This document shows positions 24,908-33,724 of a stretch of 53,053 nucleotides of DNA, piece after piece. Within the stretch, counting starts at the first letter, position 1, and every line of letters starts with the position of its first letter. The notes under the pieces were generated by a model. It saw only the letters and a program-made list of their open reading frames with translations, made no database searches and had not been told where the DNA came from. Source of the stretch: Rhodopirellula sp. SM50 (lineage in GTDB: Bacteria > Planctomycetota > Planctomycetia > Pirellulales > Pirellulaceae); contig NZ_NTFY01000045.1 in assembly GCF_002289565.1 (NCBI RefSeq), forward strand, positions 1 through 53,053, given 5' to 3'. The position numbers and the translations under genes are program-made.

Positions 24908-25183
24908 GGGAACGCGTCCAGAGCGAGGGCACGAGTCGTCCTTCGCGGTTCATCGTATCTGCGTTTGCTCCGATCATCAATGTTTGCTCTGTGGAAAAAC
25001 GAGAGGCAGACGGCCGGGCATGGCATCCCAAGTGACCGCCGGCATCTGAAGCGAATCGGGCATCCGATTTGAAAAACCGTCAGCCAATCGGCCGAATCGT
25101 ATGAAACAGTTCCCGCTGCTGCCCGCTTGGGTTCCTATCAACGGAAACTTCACCAGCCCACTTCAGTCACGGGAACTCGAACC

Positions 25184-25864
25184 ATGTTAAGAAATTTGAC
25201 CTTTTGCCTCGCTCTGGCAGGATTTTGTGGCGTTGCCAACGCAGGCGTGTTCGCCTTTGACGACGGACCGACTCGCGTCGTCATCATTGACGGCACTTCG
25301 GCCAATGACCAGTGCGAAATCAAGTTTCGCGACAACGAACAAAACGATGCCATCGAGTCCGGTCGAGTCGACGTGGAATTCAATGGCCAAGAGTATGAAT
25401 TTGAAGCCGTGGCCGGTCCTTACTCCCGACTGTACGTCGTGTTTCGAGGCTGGAACGGAAGCGACACGCTGGTCGCGAAGGACGTCGCACTCGATTTTCC
25501 CGAATTTTTCTACATCTATTTTGAAGGCGGAAATCATCACGACAATTTCGACAACCAAACCGACATCGACAGCACCGCACGTGGCGGCTACGGCGAAGAT
25601 GTCTTGCTCGGAGGAGGCGGAAACGATGACCTGTCTGGCGGACGAGATTTCGACATCTTGATGGGCGGCGACGGCGATGACGACATGAGTGACTACGGTG
25701 ACGGAATCCGTGACGAAATGTACGGCGGCGACGGTGCCGACTACTTTGGACGAATCGTCTACCAACGCACCCCCGGCTCGCGACGCTACACGCTGATCAG
25801 CGGAAACCGATTCATGGACTACAACGGCAATGAGGGTGACAGCTACGACTTCCAGCTTCAATGA
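25184..25864 (+). CDS. Secreted RTX-like calcium-binding protein
   Basis: A 226-aa exported protein starting at ATG 25184. Residues 1-20 are a signal peptide (LRNLTFCLALAGFCGVANA, cut before GVF). The middle is strand-rich and acidic. Residues about 145-190 contain RTX-type nonapeptides (GGYGEDVLLGGGGNDDLSGG then GGDGDDDM and YGGDGADYFGR), which fold as a calcium-bound parallel beta-roll. RTX proteins usually leave by type I secretion with a C-terminal signal; here a Sec signal peptide is present instead, the common arrangement in planctomycetes. An in-frame extension to 25127 precedes the signal peptide and is rejected. A strong terminator follows 23 bases after the stop. It is likely an extracellular or matrix protein of unknown ligand. 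Confidence 0.85.
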   Translation: MLRNLTFCLALAGFCGVANAGVFAFDDGPTRVVIIDGTSANDQCEIKFRDNEQNDAIESGRVDVEFNGQEYEFEAVAGPYSRLYVVFRGWNGSDTLVAKDVALDFPEFFYIYFEGGNHHDNFDNQTDIDSTARGGYGEDVLLGGGGNDDLSGGRDFDILMGGDGDDDMSDYGDGIRDEMYGGDGADYFGRIVYQRTPGSRRYTLISGNRFMDYNGNEGDSYDFQLQ

Positions 25865-25886
25865 TCCGCTCGGATCGGTAAACGCC

Positions 25887-25921
25887 AACGGCAGACGCAC
25901 TCGTGCGTCTGCCGTTTTTTT
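25887..25921 (+). terminator. Rho-independent terminator after the RTX-like gene
   Basis: AACGGCAGACGCA (25887-25899) pairs with TGCGTCTGCCGTT (25904-25916) around a CTCG loop, a 13-bp perfect stem, and runs into seven T residues. This is the clearest terminator in the window. On the other strand it lacks a T run, so it acts mainly on the plus strand. Confidence 0.95.
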
Positions 25922-25972
25922 ACGTTCGAATCCCCCGTCAAGGATTTGAAACCTGCAACGTCGCCGAGCCAA

Positions 25973-26683
25973 TCAAGACAAAGCCGCTCCCCATTGGTCA
26001 TTACGATTTTTCTGCAAAAACTGCTCGACGCGAGGCAGTTTGTCGGGACCACGAAAGTGCAGGAAGTGGGCCAGTTCGGCGCGGAAATTGGGCACTTGAT
26101 CATGCTGATTCCAACGCCACGACAAGGGCGTTGGGGTCACGCCGGTTCGCTTGACCATCATACAAAAGTAAACTTGGTCGGCGAAACGCGTTTCTTCGAC
26201 GCGGGTCCCGAGTGATTGAATCAAATCGGCGATCGTCCTCATGTAGTCGCGTGTGATCAGGATCACGCCGCTGTTGTACATGTCCTGAATCGTGAAATCG
26301 TCAGCGATTTCATCATGAATGCGTTGCAAGAAACGCGGCGCCACCCAACCGGACGGCTTCATCGCGATCTTGGAAAACGGGATCTCAAACAGACTCGGCG
26401 CCCCCCGTCGCACAAGGATATCGCTGTCCAGGATCGCAATTCTGTCATAATCAGAGTCGCACAATTCGACCAACGCTTCCCAATAGGCGAAAACGGGACG
26501 ACGATACGTCTGGCTTTGCGTCATCACGCGAAACGCCGCCTGATGCGTCTCGGCATAGCGACGCATCCGAGGAATCGTGTGCTTCGCGACGTCGTCTTCG
26601 CCGATGCTGACGGTCAAGAACAGATCGCGTGTCACGGGCGTTGGGTTGGTTCGGAGGGCGGGGACAGTTCTACGACGAGGCAA
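25973..26683 (-). CDS. Glycosyltransferase, GT8-like
   Basis: A 236-aa protein with a nucleotide-sugar transferase pattern: TRDLFLTVSIGEDDVAKHTIPRM (18-40) as the first strand and helix, then DRIAILDSDILV (80-91) with the DxD metal/UDP-sugar site D86-x-D88, and a later DMYNSGVILITRDYM (about 133-147), the N-S-G motif typical of GT8 and related families. It should transfer a sugar from a nucleotide donor in the cytoplasm. The start is TTG at 26683 or GTG at 26635; neither has a good Shine-Dalgarno. It diverges from the aminotransferase gene at 26744, sharing a 60-base intergenic region. The acceptor is unknown; the neighbourhood suggests surface glycan. Confidence 0.75.
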   Translation of the reverse strand: MPRRRTVPALRTNPTPVTRDLFLTVSIGEDDVAKHTIPRMRRYAETHQAAFRVMTQSQTYRRPVFAYWEALVELCDSDYDRIAILDSDILVRRGAPSLFEIPFSKIAMKPSGWVAPRFLQRIHDEIADDFTIQDMYNSGVILITRDYMRTIADLIQSLGTRVEETRFADQVYFCMMVKRTGVTPTPLSWRWNQHDQVPNFRAELAHFLHFRGPDKLPRVEQFLQKNRNDQWGAALS

Positions 26684-26743
26684 TCAGACGGAGTGATTTG
26701 AAGTATATTCTCTGCTTCGGGCGTACCTTTCAACAAGTATGGT

Positions 26744-27985
26744 GTGAAGACGCAGATGAAATCCAAACGAGCCAACCAGTCCGGCCGGCCCTATTCGTGG
26801 GCCGAAGTGCGTCGCCAATTTCGACTCGCCCCCCATCTCGTTCACCTCGCCCCGATGCTCTTTGCCTCGCATCCGCGCCCGGTGCGTCGCGCCCTGTCCA
26901 GATATCGCAGAATCCTGGATCGCAACCCGAAACGGGCACACGACGATTTGGAAATCAATGATGTACGCGTTCTTTGCCGAGCAGCATCGTATTTCGGCTG
27001 CTCGCCGAATCAGATTGCGCTGACCGACAGCACGACGATGGGACTGGGACTGCTGCTGACCAGTTTAGATCTCCACGAAAACGACGAGATCCTTCAAAGT
27101 GAACATGGGCATTATTCGTCGGACGCATCGATCCGCTACGCGTTGGATCGCTCCCAAGCCAAGCGGGCCGAACGAGCACTCTACGATCACCATGCGCCCA
27201 TGGATGCCAGCGAAGAGGTCATGGTGAACCAATTGCTGTCCGGTGTCAGCGATGCCACCCGCGTGGTCGTGGTCACTTGGGTGCATTCATCAACGGGTGT
27301 CAAGCTGCCGCTGTCCACGATCGCTGAACGCATCACCATTCTGAACCAGGACCGCGCCGCCGAGCAAAAGATTCTGTTGGTCGTCGATGGCGTTCACGCA
27401 TTGGGCGTCGAAGATTTCAACCTCCAGGAAGGAAGTTGCGACTTTTTCATCGCCGGCTGCCACAAAACACTGTGCGGTCCACGTGGAACCGGCATCATCT
27501 GGGGCAGCGAAGCGGGCTGGAAACGAGTCCGCCCCACAATCCCGCCGTTCGGAGCGGAACGGATCGAATGTTGGCGCAAGGGACTCGGCGATTCCGCGGC
27601 CATCGGGCGACGGATGACACCGGGCGGCTACCATAGCTATGAACACCGCTGGGCACTCGCCGAGACCTTCGATTTCCAGCTCGCCATCGGCAAACAACGG
27701 ATCCAGCGTCGGATCCACCGTTTGGCACAGTTTTGTAAACGAAAACTCGCGGAGATGCCGCATGTTCAATTGCTGACGCCGATGTCGCAAGACGTGTCCT
27801 CTGGAATCGTTTGTTTCAACGTCAACGGTTGGGATCCCAACGAGCTCGAAATCGAACTGTCTCGCAACGGTGTGATTGCAAGTGCCAGCCCCTATAACAA
27901 CCCCTGCATGCGATTCTCGTTCGGCCTGTACACCAACCGCCGCGACATTCGGAGAGGGCTTTCGGTCATCGAATCGCTCGGTTGA
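26744..27985 (+). CDS. Class-V PLP aminotransferase-like protein
   Basis: A 413-aa PLP enzyme of the cysteine desulfurase/isopenicillin-N-epimerase class (fold type I). Visible markers are the cofactor strand IALTDSTTMGLGLLL (91-105), HGHYSSDAS (121-129), VVVVTWVHSSTGVKLPL (174-190), LLVVDGVHALG with D215, and FFIAGCHKTLCGPRGTG with the PLP lysine K241. The absence of a desulfurase-type catalytic Cys loop and the sugar-gene setting suggest an aminotransferase or epimerase role rather than sulfur transfer, but the substrate is open. Starts are GTG 26744 or ATG 26756 (MKSKRANQS), both in frame. The sulfotransferase gene follows 21 bases after the stop, so they likely form an operon. Confidence 0.85.
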   Translation: MKTQMKSKRANQSGRPYSWAEVRRQFRLAPHLVHLAPMLFASHPRPVRRALSRYRRILDRNPKRAHDDLEINDVRVLCRAASYFGCSPNQIALTDSTTMGLGLLLTSLDLHENDEILQSEHGHYSSDASIRYALDRSQAKRAERALYDHHAPMDASEEVMVNQLLSGVSDATRVVVVTWVHSSTGVKLPLSTIAERITILNQDRAAEQKILLVVDGVHALGVEDFNLQEGSCDFFIAGCHKTLCGPRGTGIIWGSEAGWKRVRPTIPPFGAERIECWRKGLGDSAAIGRRMTPGGYHSYEHRWALAETFDFQLAIGKQRIQRRIHRLAQFCKRKLAEMPHVQLLTPMSQDVSSGIVCFNVNGWDPNELEIELSRNGVIASASPYNNPCMRFSFGLYTNRRDIRRGLSVIESLG

Positions 27986-28006
27986 AGAACTGTTGGAGAA
28001 GCCAGT

Positions 28007-29293
28007 TTGACGATTCATCGCATTGACGTGGTCTACCACGAGAATCTGGACCAAATCCTGCACGGCTTTGAACTGCAACAGCCGAGTCCCGGTACGGAGA
28101 TCGATTCCAATAGCATGCGTCTGGACGGTTGGGCGTTGGCCCGACGTGGCAAGGTTCGCCGTCTTCAGTTCATGCATGGCGGCGTCCCTTGGAAAACAAT
28201 CCCCGTCACACTTCACAACGAGATCGCCGCGAGTCGACACGTGAACGTTCGAGGTGCGTCGACGTGCGGTTTCCGCTGCAGTTTCGGGACGTTGGGGCTG
28301 CCGCCAAGGTTTCAAATTGAGGTGTTCGCGGTCTTGCAAAACGGTCGACGCGTGCCGTGCGCCACGATTCGCGGCGAGCGAAATCCCCTCCGACCCGCCT
28401 ACGCCCCCAAACTTTCTCCGCTCACGATCACGTCACTCGCCAGGACAGGCACCACGCGGGCGATGCAGACGCTTGCGCAGCACCCTTCGATCGTACTCGA
28501 CGCCCAATACCCGTTTGAAGCTCGACCGGCCGGGTATTGGTTTCACATGTTGAAAATCCTTGCCGAACCGTCATTCGGCAAGAACACGTTCGAATCCGAT
28601 CTGAGCGTTTTGCCACCGTGCCCGTTCAACAGCGAAGTCATCTCCAATCGGCCGACCCTCGGCGACTGGTTCGGAAACGCCTACGTCAACCGTACCGCCG
28701 CGTTTGCCCTGCAGAATATCGACGAGCTCTATCGCGAAATCGCTGCGATCAATAACAAATCGTCGGGCGTCACGTACTTTGCCGAAAAGTCACTTCCGTG
28801 CCACCTTCAATGGATCGCCCGCGAGCTGTACCCCAACGCCAAAGAGATCATCTTGATTCGCGATTTTCGCGACATGGTTTGTTCGATGATCGCGTTCAAT
28901 CACAAACGAGGGTTTGCAACGTTTGGTAGAGAGAACGTGGAAAGTGACGCGGAATTCATCCGTATGAAACGGCACGACGTTGCCCGACTGTTGGGTGTCG
29001 CCGCAGCTCGCCAAGAACACTGTCTGTGCGTGCGCTATGAAGACCTTGTGCTAGAACCCGAATGCACGTTGACGCGGATCTTCGACTATCTGGAAATCAG
29101 CAGCGACTCGGCCACCGTCGCGGGAGTCATCGAAGCACACCGGCTGATCTGCCAAGATTTGGACTTTCACCGGACGACGGCCGACGATCGAGCTTCGGTG
29201 GGACGATGGAAAACCGATCTGCCACCAAAGTTGCGTGTGCTTTGCGACGAAGTGTTTGGCGAACTGCTGCAAGAAGCTGGATACGACGTCTAA
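28007..29293 (+). CDS. Sulfotransferase family protein with extra N-terminal domain
   Basis: A 428-aa PAPS-dependent sulfotransferase-like protein. The 5'-phosphosulfate loop is TSLARTGTTRAMQTLAQHP (about 144-162) and the 3'-phosphate site is IILIRDFRDMVCSMIAF (about 279-295), in the right order and spacing; LCVRYEDLVLEPECTL (about 342-357) is also typical. Residues 1-130 form an extra beta-rich domain (LDGWALARRGKVRRLQF), probably for substrate binding. It starts at TTG 28007: a GGAG at 27995-27998 lies 8 bases upstream, and the TTG-led frame has no better start. It likely sulfates a surface glycan, in keeping with neighbouring genes; planctomycetes are rich in sulfated-polymer enzymes. It is likely cotranscribed with the aminotransferase. 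Confidence 0.85.
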   Translation: MTIHRIDVVYHENLDQILHGFELQQPSPGTEIDSNSMRLDGWALARRGKVRRLQFMHGGVPWKTIPVTLHNEIAASRHVNVRGASTCGFRCSFGTLGLPPRFQIEVFAVLQNGRRVPCATIRGERNPLRPAYAPKLSPLTITSLARTGTTRAMQTLAQHPSIVLDAQYPFEARPAGYWFHMLKILAEPSFGKNTFESDLSVLPPCPFNSEVISNRPTLGDWFGNAYVNRTAAFALQNIDELYREIAAINNKSSGVTYFAEKSLPCHLQWIARELYPNAKEIILIRDFRDMVCSMIAFNHKRGFATFGRENVESDAEFIRMKRHDVARLLGVAAARQEHCLCVRYEDLVLEPECTLTRIFDYLEISSDSATVAGVIEAHRLICQDLDFHRTTADDRASVGRWKTDLPPKLRVLCDEVFGELLQEAGYDV

Positions 29294-29390
29294 ACCGAGT
29301 GACAGAGGCTTCCAGCCGGTCGACACCGCAATGATTCGTTGCAGACCTATCCCATTGGCAAGATCCGGGATCTTGTTTTCCGTTTGATCC

Positions 29391-30386
29391 TCAGTCCGTC
29401 AATCGCTTTTGAAGTTCGCCCAAAAGCGTCGCGGCGCGATGTTGATAGAGATGCCCCTGCAACACAATTTCCTGGGCTTGCCGGACTTTCTGCTGCCTCT
29501 CCGCATCCGACTCGATCGCCTCTTCGAAGGCTTCACCAAAGCTATCGATGTCATCAAACAGGTAGATCGCGTCGCCAAAAATTTGTTCCACCTCGTCTCG
29601 GCGGTTGCTGATCAAGGCGGGTCGTCCCAACCCGGCAACTTCGTACACCCTCGGGCTGGCCGACTGTGGACGCTTCTCTCCCGCATCGCGAAAAATATTC
29701 AGCACCAGTTTGCTTTGGCTGTACAAACTCCACTTCTGTTCGGCAGACACGGTGCCGGGAATGATTCGCACGTAGTCCAGATCCTGGAGCCCATCCCGCA
29801 TCGTCGGGAAATGCCCAAAAATATCAAAACGATGTTCGTTCAGTTCGCAGTACATCGCAATTTGCCGGATCCATTCCCAGCGATCTTCAAAAACGGTGCC
29901 CACGAAGACGAGATCCCGCACCCACGGGTCATCGTCCAACGCCGGCGGAAACAACGTCGCCGTCGGTAGATAGGCCGCCTGGCCATTGGCGCAGGACAAC
30001 TCGTTTGTAAACCGCGTCGAATAGCAATCTCGCATTCCGATGTCTTCATAAGGATCGTCCGTGGTGATCAAGACGGTCGGCATGCCGCGTCGAGTCAGCG
30101 ATTCGACGACCCAGCTGCGCGTCTCGCGGAAGTACATCCCGCTGATGAAGACGACGGCGTGGACGCCATTTCGGATGTCCATCGCTTTGCCGATCAGATC
30201 ACTGCCGAGCAAATTGGGGCTGAGCAATTCCAAGATGGAAAACGTCGGATAGGGCAACACGTTCGCCCCCGCCTCGGTCAGTCCCTCCAGATAGCCTTCC
30301 CACACGTCGCGCGTCGAAAACGGGGCCGCATCGGCCACCAACATGATCGTTCCGTCTTGAAAACTTATTTCGCCGTCTTCAGTCAT
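29391..30386 (-). CDS. CgeB/YkvP-like glycosyltransferase
   Basis: A 331-aa protein starting at ATG 30386 (MTEDGEISFQDG), inside the last codons of the preceding gene. The N-terminal half has MLVADAAPFSTRDVWEGYLEGLTEAGANVLPYP, the C-terminal half FDIFGHFPTMRDGLQDLDYVR, KLVLNIFRDAGEKRPQSASPRVYEVAGLGRPALIS and a C-terminal helix. The last block (with PRVYE and the E of the nucleotide-sugar site) is the hallmark of the CgeB-type glycosyltransferase family (GT4-like, GT-B fold). It is probably a cytoplasmic transferase for surface glycan. The overlap with the upstream coiled-coil gene (8 bases) implies translational coupling and a joint role. Confidence 0.8.
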   Translation of the reverse strand: MTEDGEISFQDGTIMLVADAAPFSTRDVWEGYLEGLTEAGANVLPYPTFSILELLSPNLLGSDLIGKAMDIRNGVHAVVFISGMYFRETRSWVVESLTRRGMPTVLITTDDPYEDIGMRDCYSTRFTNELSCANGQAAYLPTATLFPPALDDDPWVRDLVFVGTVFEDRWEWIRQIAMYCELNEHRFDIFGHFPTMRDGLQDLDYVRIIPGTVSAEQKWSLYSQSKLVLNIFRDAGEKRPQSASPRVYEVAGLGRPALISNRRDEVEQIFGDAIYLFDDIDSFGEAFEEAIESDAERQQKVRQAQEIVLQGHLYQHRAATLLGELQKRLTD

Positions 30387-30750
30387 TGCCACCAAAATAG
30401 CCCGTGTAAAGTGAAAAGTCTTCGTTGTGCTGGACAATTTCCAAGTAGCTGAATTCGGCTCCGAGCAGGATCCCCACTTCGCGCTGTCGCGCCTGACGGA
30501 TCCGACCGATGCGTCGCCGGTTCTCGCGCAAACGATCCGCCAAACGGTTGATGCGTGCTGTGAATTCTGCCGCGCTAAGAACGGACCGTTCGTCAGCGAT
30601 CGTCCGGACTCGTTCGCGTTTGAGCTGAAGCTCGGCTCGCCGAACGCGAATCCGAGCCGATTGAAGCCGAGTCATTCCCAATCGATCAGACAATTCCACC
30701 AGCGGCTGCATGGTCCGTCGCAACGCCCGGCTCTGTTTTTTCTTGCTCAT
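30379..30750 (-). CDS. Small Arg-rich coiled-coil protein
   Basis: A 123-aa protein from ATG 30750 (MSKKKQSRALRRT). It is very basic, with long helical heptad-like stretches (LSDRLGMTRLQSARIRVRRAELQLKRERV and later INRLADRLRENRRRIGRIRQARQ) and a C-terminal tail LLGAEFSYLEIVQHNEDFSLYTGYFGGND. A longer start at 30930 would add 60 residues of poor quality. No family is recognised. Its stop overlaps the start of the CgeB-like glycosyltransferase by 8 bases, so it may be a partner or chaperone of that enzyme. Confidence 0.6.
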   Translation of the reverse strand: MSKKKQSRALRRTMQPLVELSDRLGMTRLQSARIRVRRAELQLKRERVRTIADERSVLSAAEFTARINRLADRLRENRRRIGRIRQARQREVGILLGAEFSYLEIVQHNEDFSLYTGYFGGND

Positions 30751-30874
30751 GCTACACACTCTCGGAGGAAGAAATGACGTCGACCAATAGATTAACGGAA
30801 AGTCGCTGCCGCGTTGTGATGCGAAACCCCAAAAATTGGCCAGGGTCGCCTGCATTTTTTGGTTGCCGAGGAGC

Positions 30875-33610
30875 TCAGATGCGTGCCGCCGAATATCGCT
30901 GAAGCAACCGTTCGGCGGTTTGGAGAGCATTCTGTAGCTCCCGAGTCGGCTCGTCGCTGTTTCGCATCAATTCGGTCAACTCGGTCGCTTGTTGAATCAA
31001 CTCCTCGGCGGCACGCTCGTCCCCGCTTTGACGCCTGAGTTCCGCCAGATCGAGGGAAACTCGGATGTTCGCCAAGATCACCGAGGGTTCCCGGGGGACG
31101 ATCCGACGGAGCTGGTGATAGAACTCCTGTGCGGCGATGAAATGAAGGATGGCGGATTCGTTGTTGTTGATGGTCTTGGCCAGTGAACCGGCAGCTGCAT
31201 GCTGGGATGCAAAGGTTCTGAGCCGGCTCTTGTCCAGTGTATTCGGGGCCGCTTGATTCCAGCTTTTCAATCCGATGTCAAAGTGTTCGAGGGCCTCGTC
31301 GTGTTTTCCCAATCGCATCAGGATCTGGGCGTACCGCGTATGAATTCCCCCCTTGGCATCCCGGTGGCCGCGGCGATGGGGGTAGTCGCGAACGACTTCA
31401 TCGATGAACCCCGCCGCTGCGCGGAAATGCGCCGCGGCAGCGACATCGTCGTTCTCCGCTTCGCAGATCTGTCCCAACGAGCGGTGGCTGGCTGCCAAAT
31501 CACGACGCAACGAAAACGTCTGATTGGGCGATGGAAACTGAACGACCGTCGAAGGATGAAAACGATACGCGTCGGAAGCCACGCGTCGCAGCGCCAGACG
31601 TTGCTCCAAAAGATCCTCATGAATCTGACGCGATTGTTCGAAGTCGCCTTGTCGTATCAGCATGTCGGCCAATTGATGTCGATTCCAAATCAGCGACAAC
31701 GACACCACCATCGATTCGGGGCGATTCTCGCTCACCTGGCCGAGTAGTTCGATCGCCCGCAGGTATTCTTGTTCGGCACGTTCGGGTTCGGCTCGAGCGA
31801 CGCACATCCGCGCCCGCAAATTGTGCGATTTTGCCAATGCAAAACGCCGTCCCCGCTCCACCGGGATTGCCGCGCTGTCAATTTCGATCGCGCGTTCAAT
31901 GGCGTCTTCACACACGTCCCACTGAGAGTCTCCCTCGACAGACATCTGCAGAATCGTTCTGGCGACACTCCGGTAGCTTTCGGCCAACTCTTCACTGGTT
32001 CGCGCCTCCTTCGAACCGGCCAGCGCGGTTTCAAACTGCTTGATCGCCGACTGAAACGCGACCAGCGCAGCGGCCGGATTCTCCAACGCCTCGTGCAGAT
32101 ACCCCATGCGAGTTCGGATGCGGGCATTTTCGATCAAGCTGTCGGCATCATCACCGTTGGTGTCGACGAGCTGTTCGTAGAGCTTCAACGCCTCGTGAAG
32201 CAGCTCTTGCTGGATGGCGATGAACTCCGGCTCCTCCCGCTCGATCACGCGGCTCAGCATCACTTCCACCGCTTCGATGGTTTTGTCAAAGTTTGCGGTT
32301 CGACGTTCCAGGTGACGCAATGCCGTCTTTTCGTTGTGATTGGCGCGGATCCACAAACTGGTGATCGCGATCAGACTGACCGCAATCAGCACGGCGATCG
32401 CTGTCGCCAGCGACGAAACCACCGGATAGCGTGCGCACAGCCGCATCGCCCGCTCCACCCGCGTGACCGGCCGCGCGTGGATCGGCTTTTTCTGCAACCA
32501 GAGTTCCAGATCGGTCGCCAAATCTTTGGCACTCTGGTAACGCCGTGCGGGAGATTTCTGCAGACACTTCAGACAGATCGTCTCCAGATCTCGGGGGATC
32601 GCGGGCCGCAACGATCGGGGACTGGGAGGGTCGACGTAGATCACCTTCTGAATCACGGCTTGGCGGTCACCGCGAAATGGCAATTCAGACGTCAACATCT
32701 GAAACAGGATCACTCCCAGGGAATAAATATCGCTGCGAGCGTCGGCGGTATGCGAATCACCGCGTGCCTGTTCGGGCGGCATGTAGGTCGGCGTGCCCAA
32801 CACGCTGCCGTGCGCCGAAAGTGTTGCATGGGCCAGTTCCCGCTTGGCCAAGCCGAAATCGGTGACGTGTGGTTCGCCGTCCTGATCGATCAGGATGTTG
32901 GACGGTTTCAAATCGCGGTGAATCACGCCCCGGCAATGCGCATAATGGATCGCGTCAGCCAACTTGGCGCACAATTCAGCAACCTGCTTGACCGTCAGGG
33001 ATGATGCGATGATCAATTTGGACAGCGTCACTCCCTCGATCAATTCACTCGCAATGAGCGCTCGGTCACCATAGAAATGCACTTCATGAATGGTGACGAT
33101 GTTGGGATGCTGGAACTGCGCCGCGGCTCGTGCCTCGCGTTCGACCATCTTTCGATTGAATCGATAGCTGACGTCATCACGGGGAATTTTGAGCGCAACG
33201 AACCGATCCAGAACCGTGTCGTAGGCTTTCCAAACCTGTCCGTAGCCTCCGATCCCGAGCAACTGCAGCATACGGAACTTGCCGATCGTACTCGGCTCGG
33301 CCGCCGATTCCGCCGATTCCGCCGCCACCGTTGACGGAGTGTCCAGATGGTCGTTGATCGTCTGGCCCGCCAACGTGCGATCAAAATAGGACAACGCATG
33401 AAGCTCAGATCCATGCTCCTGGTCGCTCGTCAGGATTTGTGTTTCGCCCGACTCCAGCCGCCGTTCGGCTTCCAGAAGTACTTCGATTTCCCGGCGGATG
33501 TCCTCTGGCAGACTGGACGATTCGAGCAATTCGATCTGGCTTCGTCGATCAAGACGGACCGCTTCCGAGAACAGCTCTTCGATCCGTTCGTCACGTCGCT
33601 CTGGAGTCAT
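30875..33610 (-). CDS. Membrane-anchored Ser/Thr protein kinase with TPR-like C-terminus
   Basis: A 911-aa Hanks-type kinase. Residues 1-60 form a helical leader common in planctomycete kinases (RIEELFSEAVRLD). The kinase domain (about 110-370) is complete: glycine loop GIGGYGQV (119-126), ATP-binding K141 in VALKIP, catalytic HRDLKPSN (231-238, D233), DFG 251-253, GTPTYMPPEQA (272-282) and DARSDIYSLGVILF. A single membrane segment follows (about 395-420, VSSLATAIAVLIAVSLIAI). The long C-terminus (about 430-905) is a chain of helical repeats resembling TPRs, likely extracytoplasmic as a sensor. It lies 114 bases downstream of CheB on the same strand, so read-through from the chemosensory operon is possible. 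Substrate unknown. Confidence 0.92.
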   Translation of the reverse strand: MTPERRDERIEELFSEAVRLDRRSQIELLESSSLPEDIRREIEVLLEAERRLESGETQILTSDQEHGSELHALSYFDRTLAGQTINDHLDTPSTVAAESAESAAEPSTIGKFRMLQLLGIGGYGQVWKAYDTVLDRFVALKIPRDDVSYRFNRKMVEREARAAAQFQHPNIVTIHEVHFYGDRALIASELIEGVTLSKLIIASSLTVKQVAELCAKLADAIHYAHCRGVIHRDLKPSNILIDQDGEPHVTDFGLAKRELAHATLSAHGSVLGTPTYMPPEQARGDSHTADARSDIYSLGVILFQMLTSELPFRGDRQAVIQKVIYVDPPSPRSLRPAIPRDLETICLKCLQKSPARRYQSAKDLATDLELWLQKKPIHARPVTRVERAMRLCARYPVVSSLATAIAVLIAVSLIAITSLWIRANHNEKTALRHLERRTANFDKTIEAVEVMLSRVIEREEPEFIAIQQELLHEALKLYEQLVDTNGDDADSLIENARIRTRMGYLHEALENPAAALVAFQSAIKQFETALAGSKEARTSEELAESYRSVARTILQMSVEGDSQWDVCEDAIERAIEIDSAAIPVERGRRFALAKSHNLRARMCVARAEPERAEQEYLRAIELLGQVSENRPESMVVSLSLIWNRHQLADMLIRQGDFEQSRQIHEDLLEQRLALRRVASDAYRFHPSTVVQFPSPNQTFSLRRDLAASHRSLGQICEAENDDVAAAAHFRAAAGFIDEVVRDYPHRRGHRDAKGGIHTRYAQILMRLGKHDEALEHFDIGLKSWNQAAPNTLDKSRLRTFASQHAAAGSLAKTINNNESAILHFIAAQEFYHQLRRIVPREPSVILANIRVSLDLAELRRQSGDERAAEELIQQATELTELMRNSDEPTRELQNALQTAERLLQRYSAARI

Positions 33611-33724
33611 CGTCTCAAATCAAGTTGACGTTGGAGTACAGCGTGAGTGTCTGACCGGCCGGGTGTCGCCAATTTTCGATTGTAACAAATCCCGTCCCCA
33701 TCATTGAAACCACCGCGCTCACCG

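Noticed and set aside
33611..33724. Terminator between cheB and the Ser/Thr kinase
   Set aside because: No stem-loop with a T run was found, so termination there is undecided.
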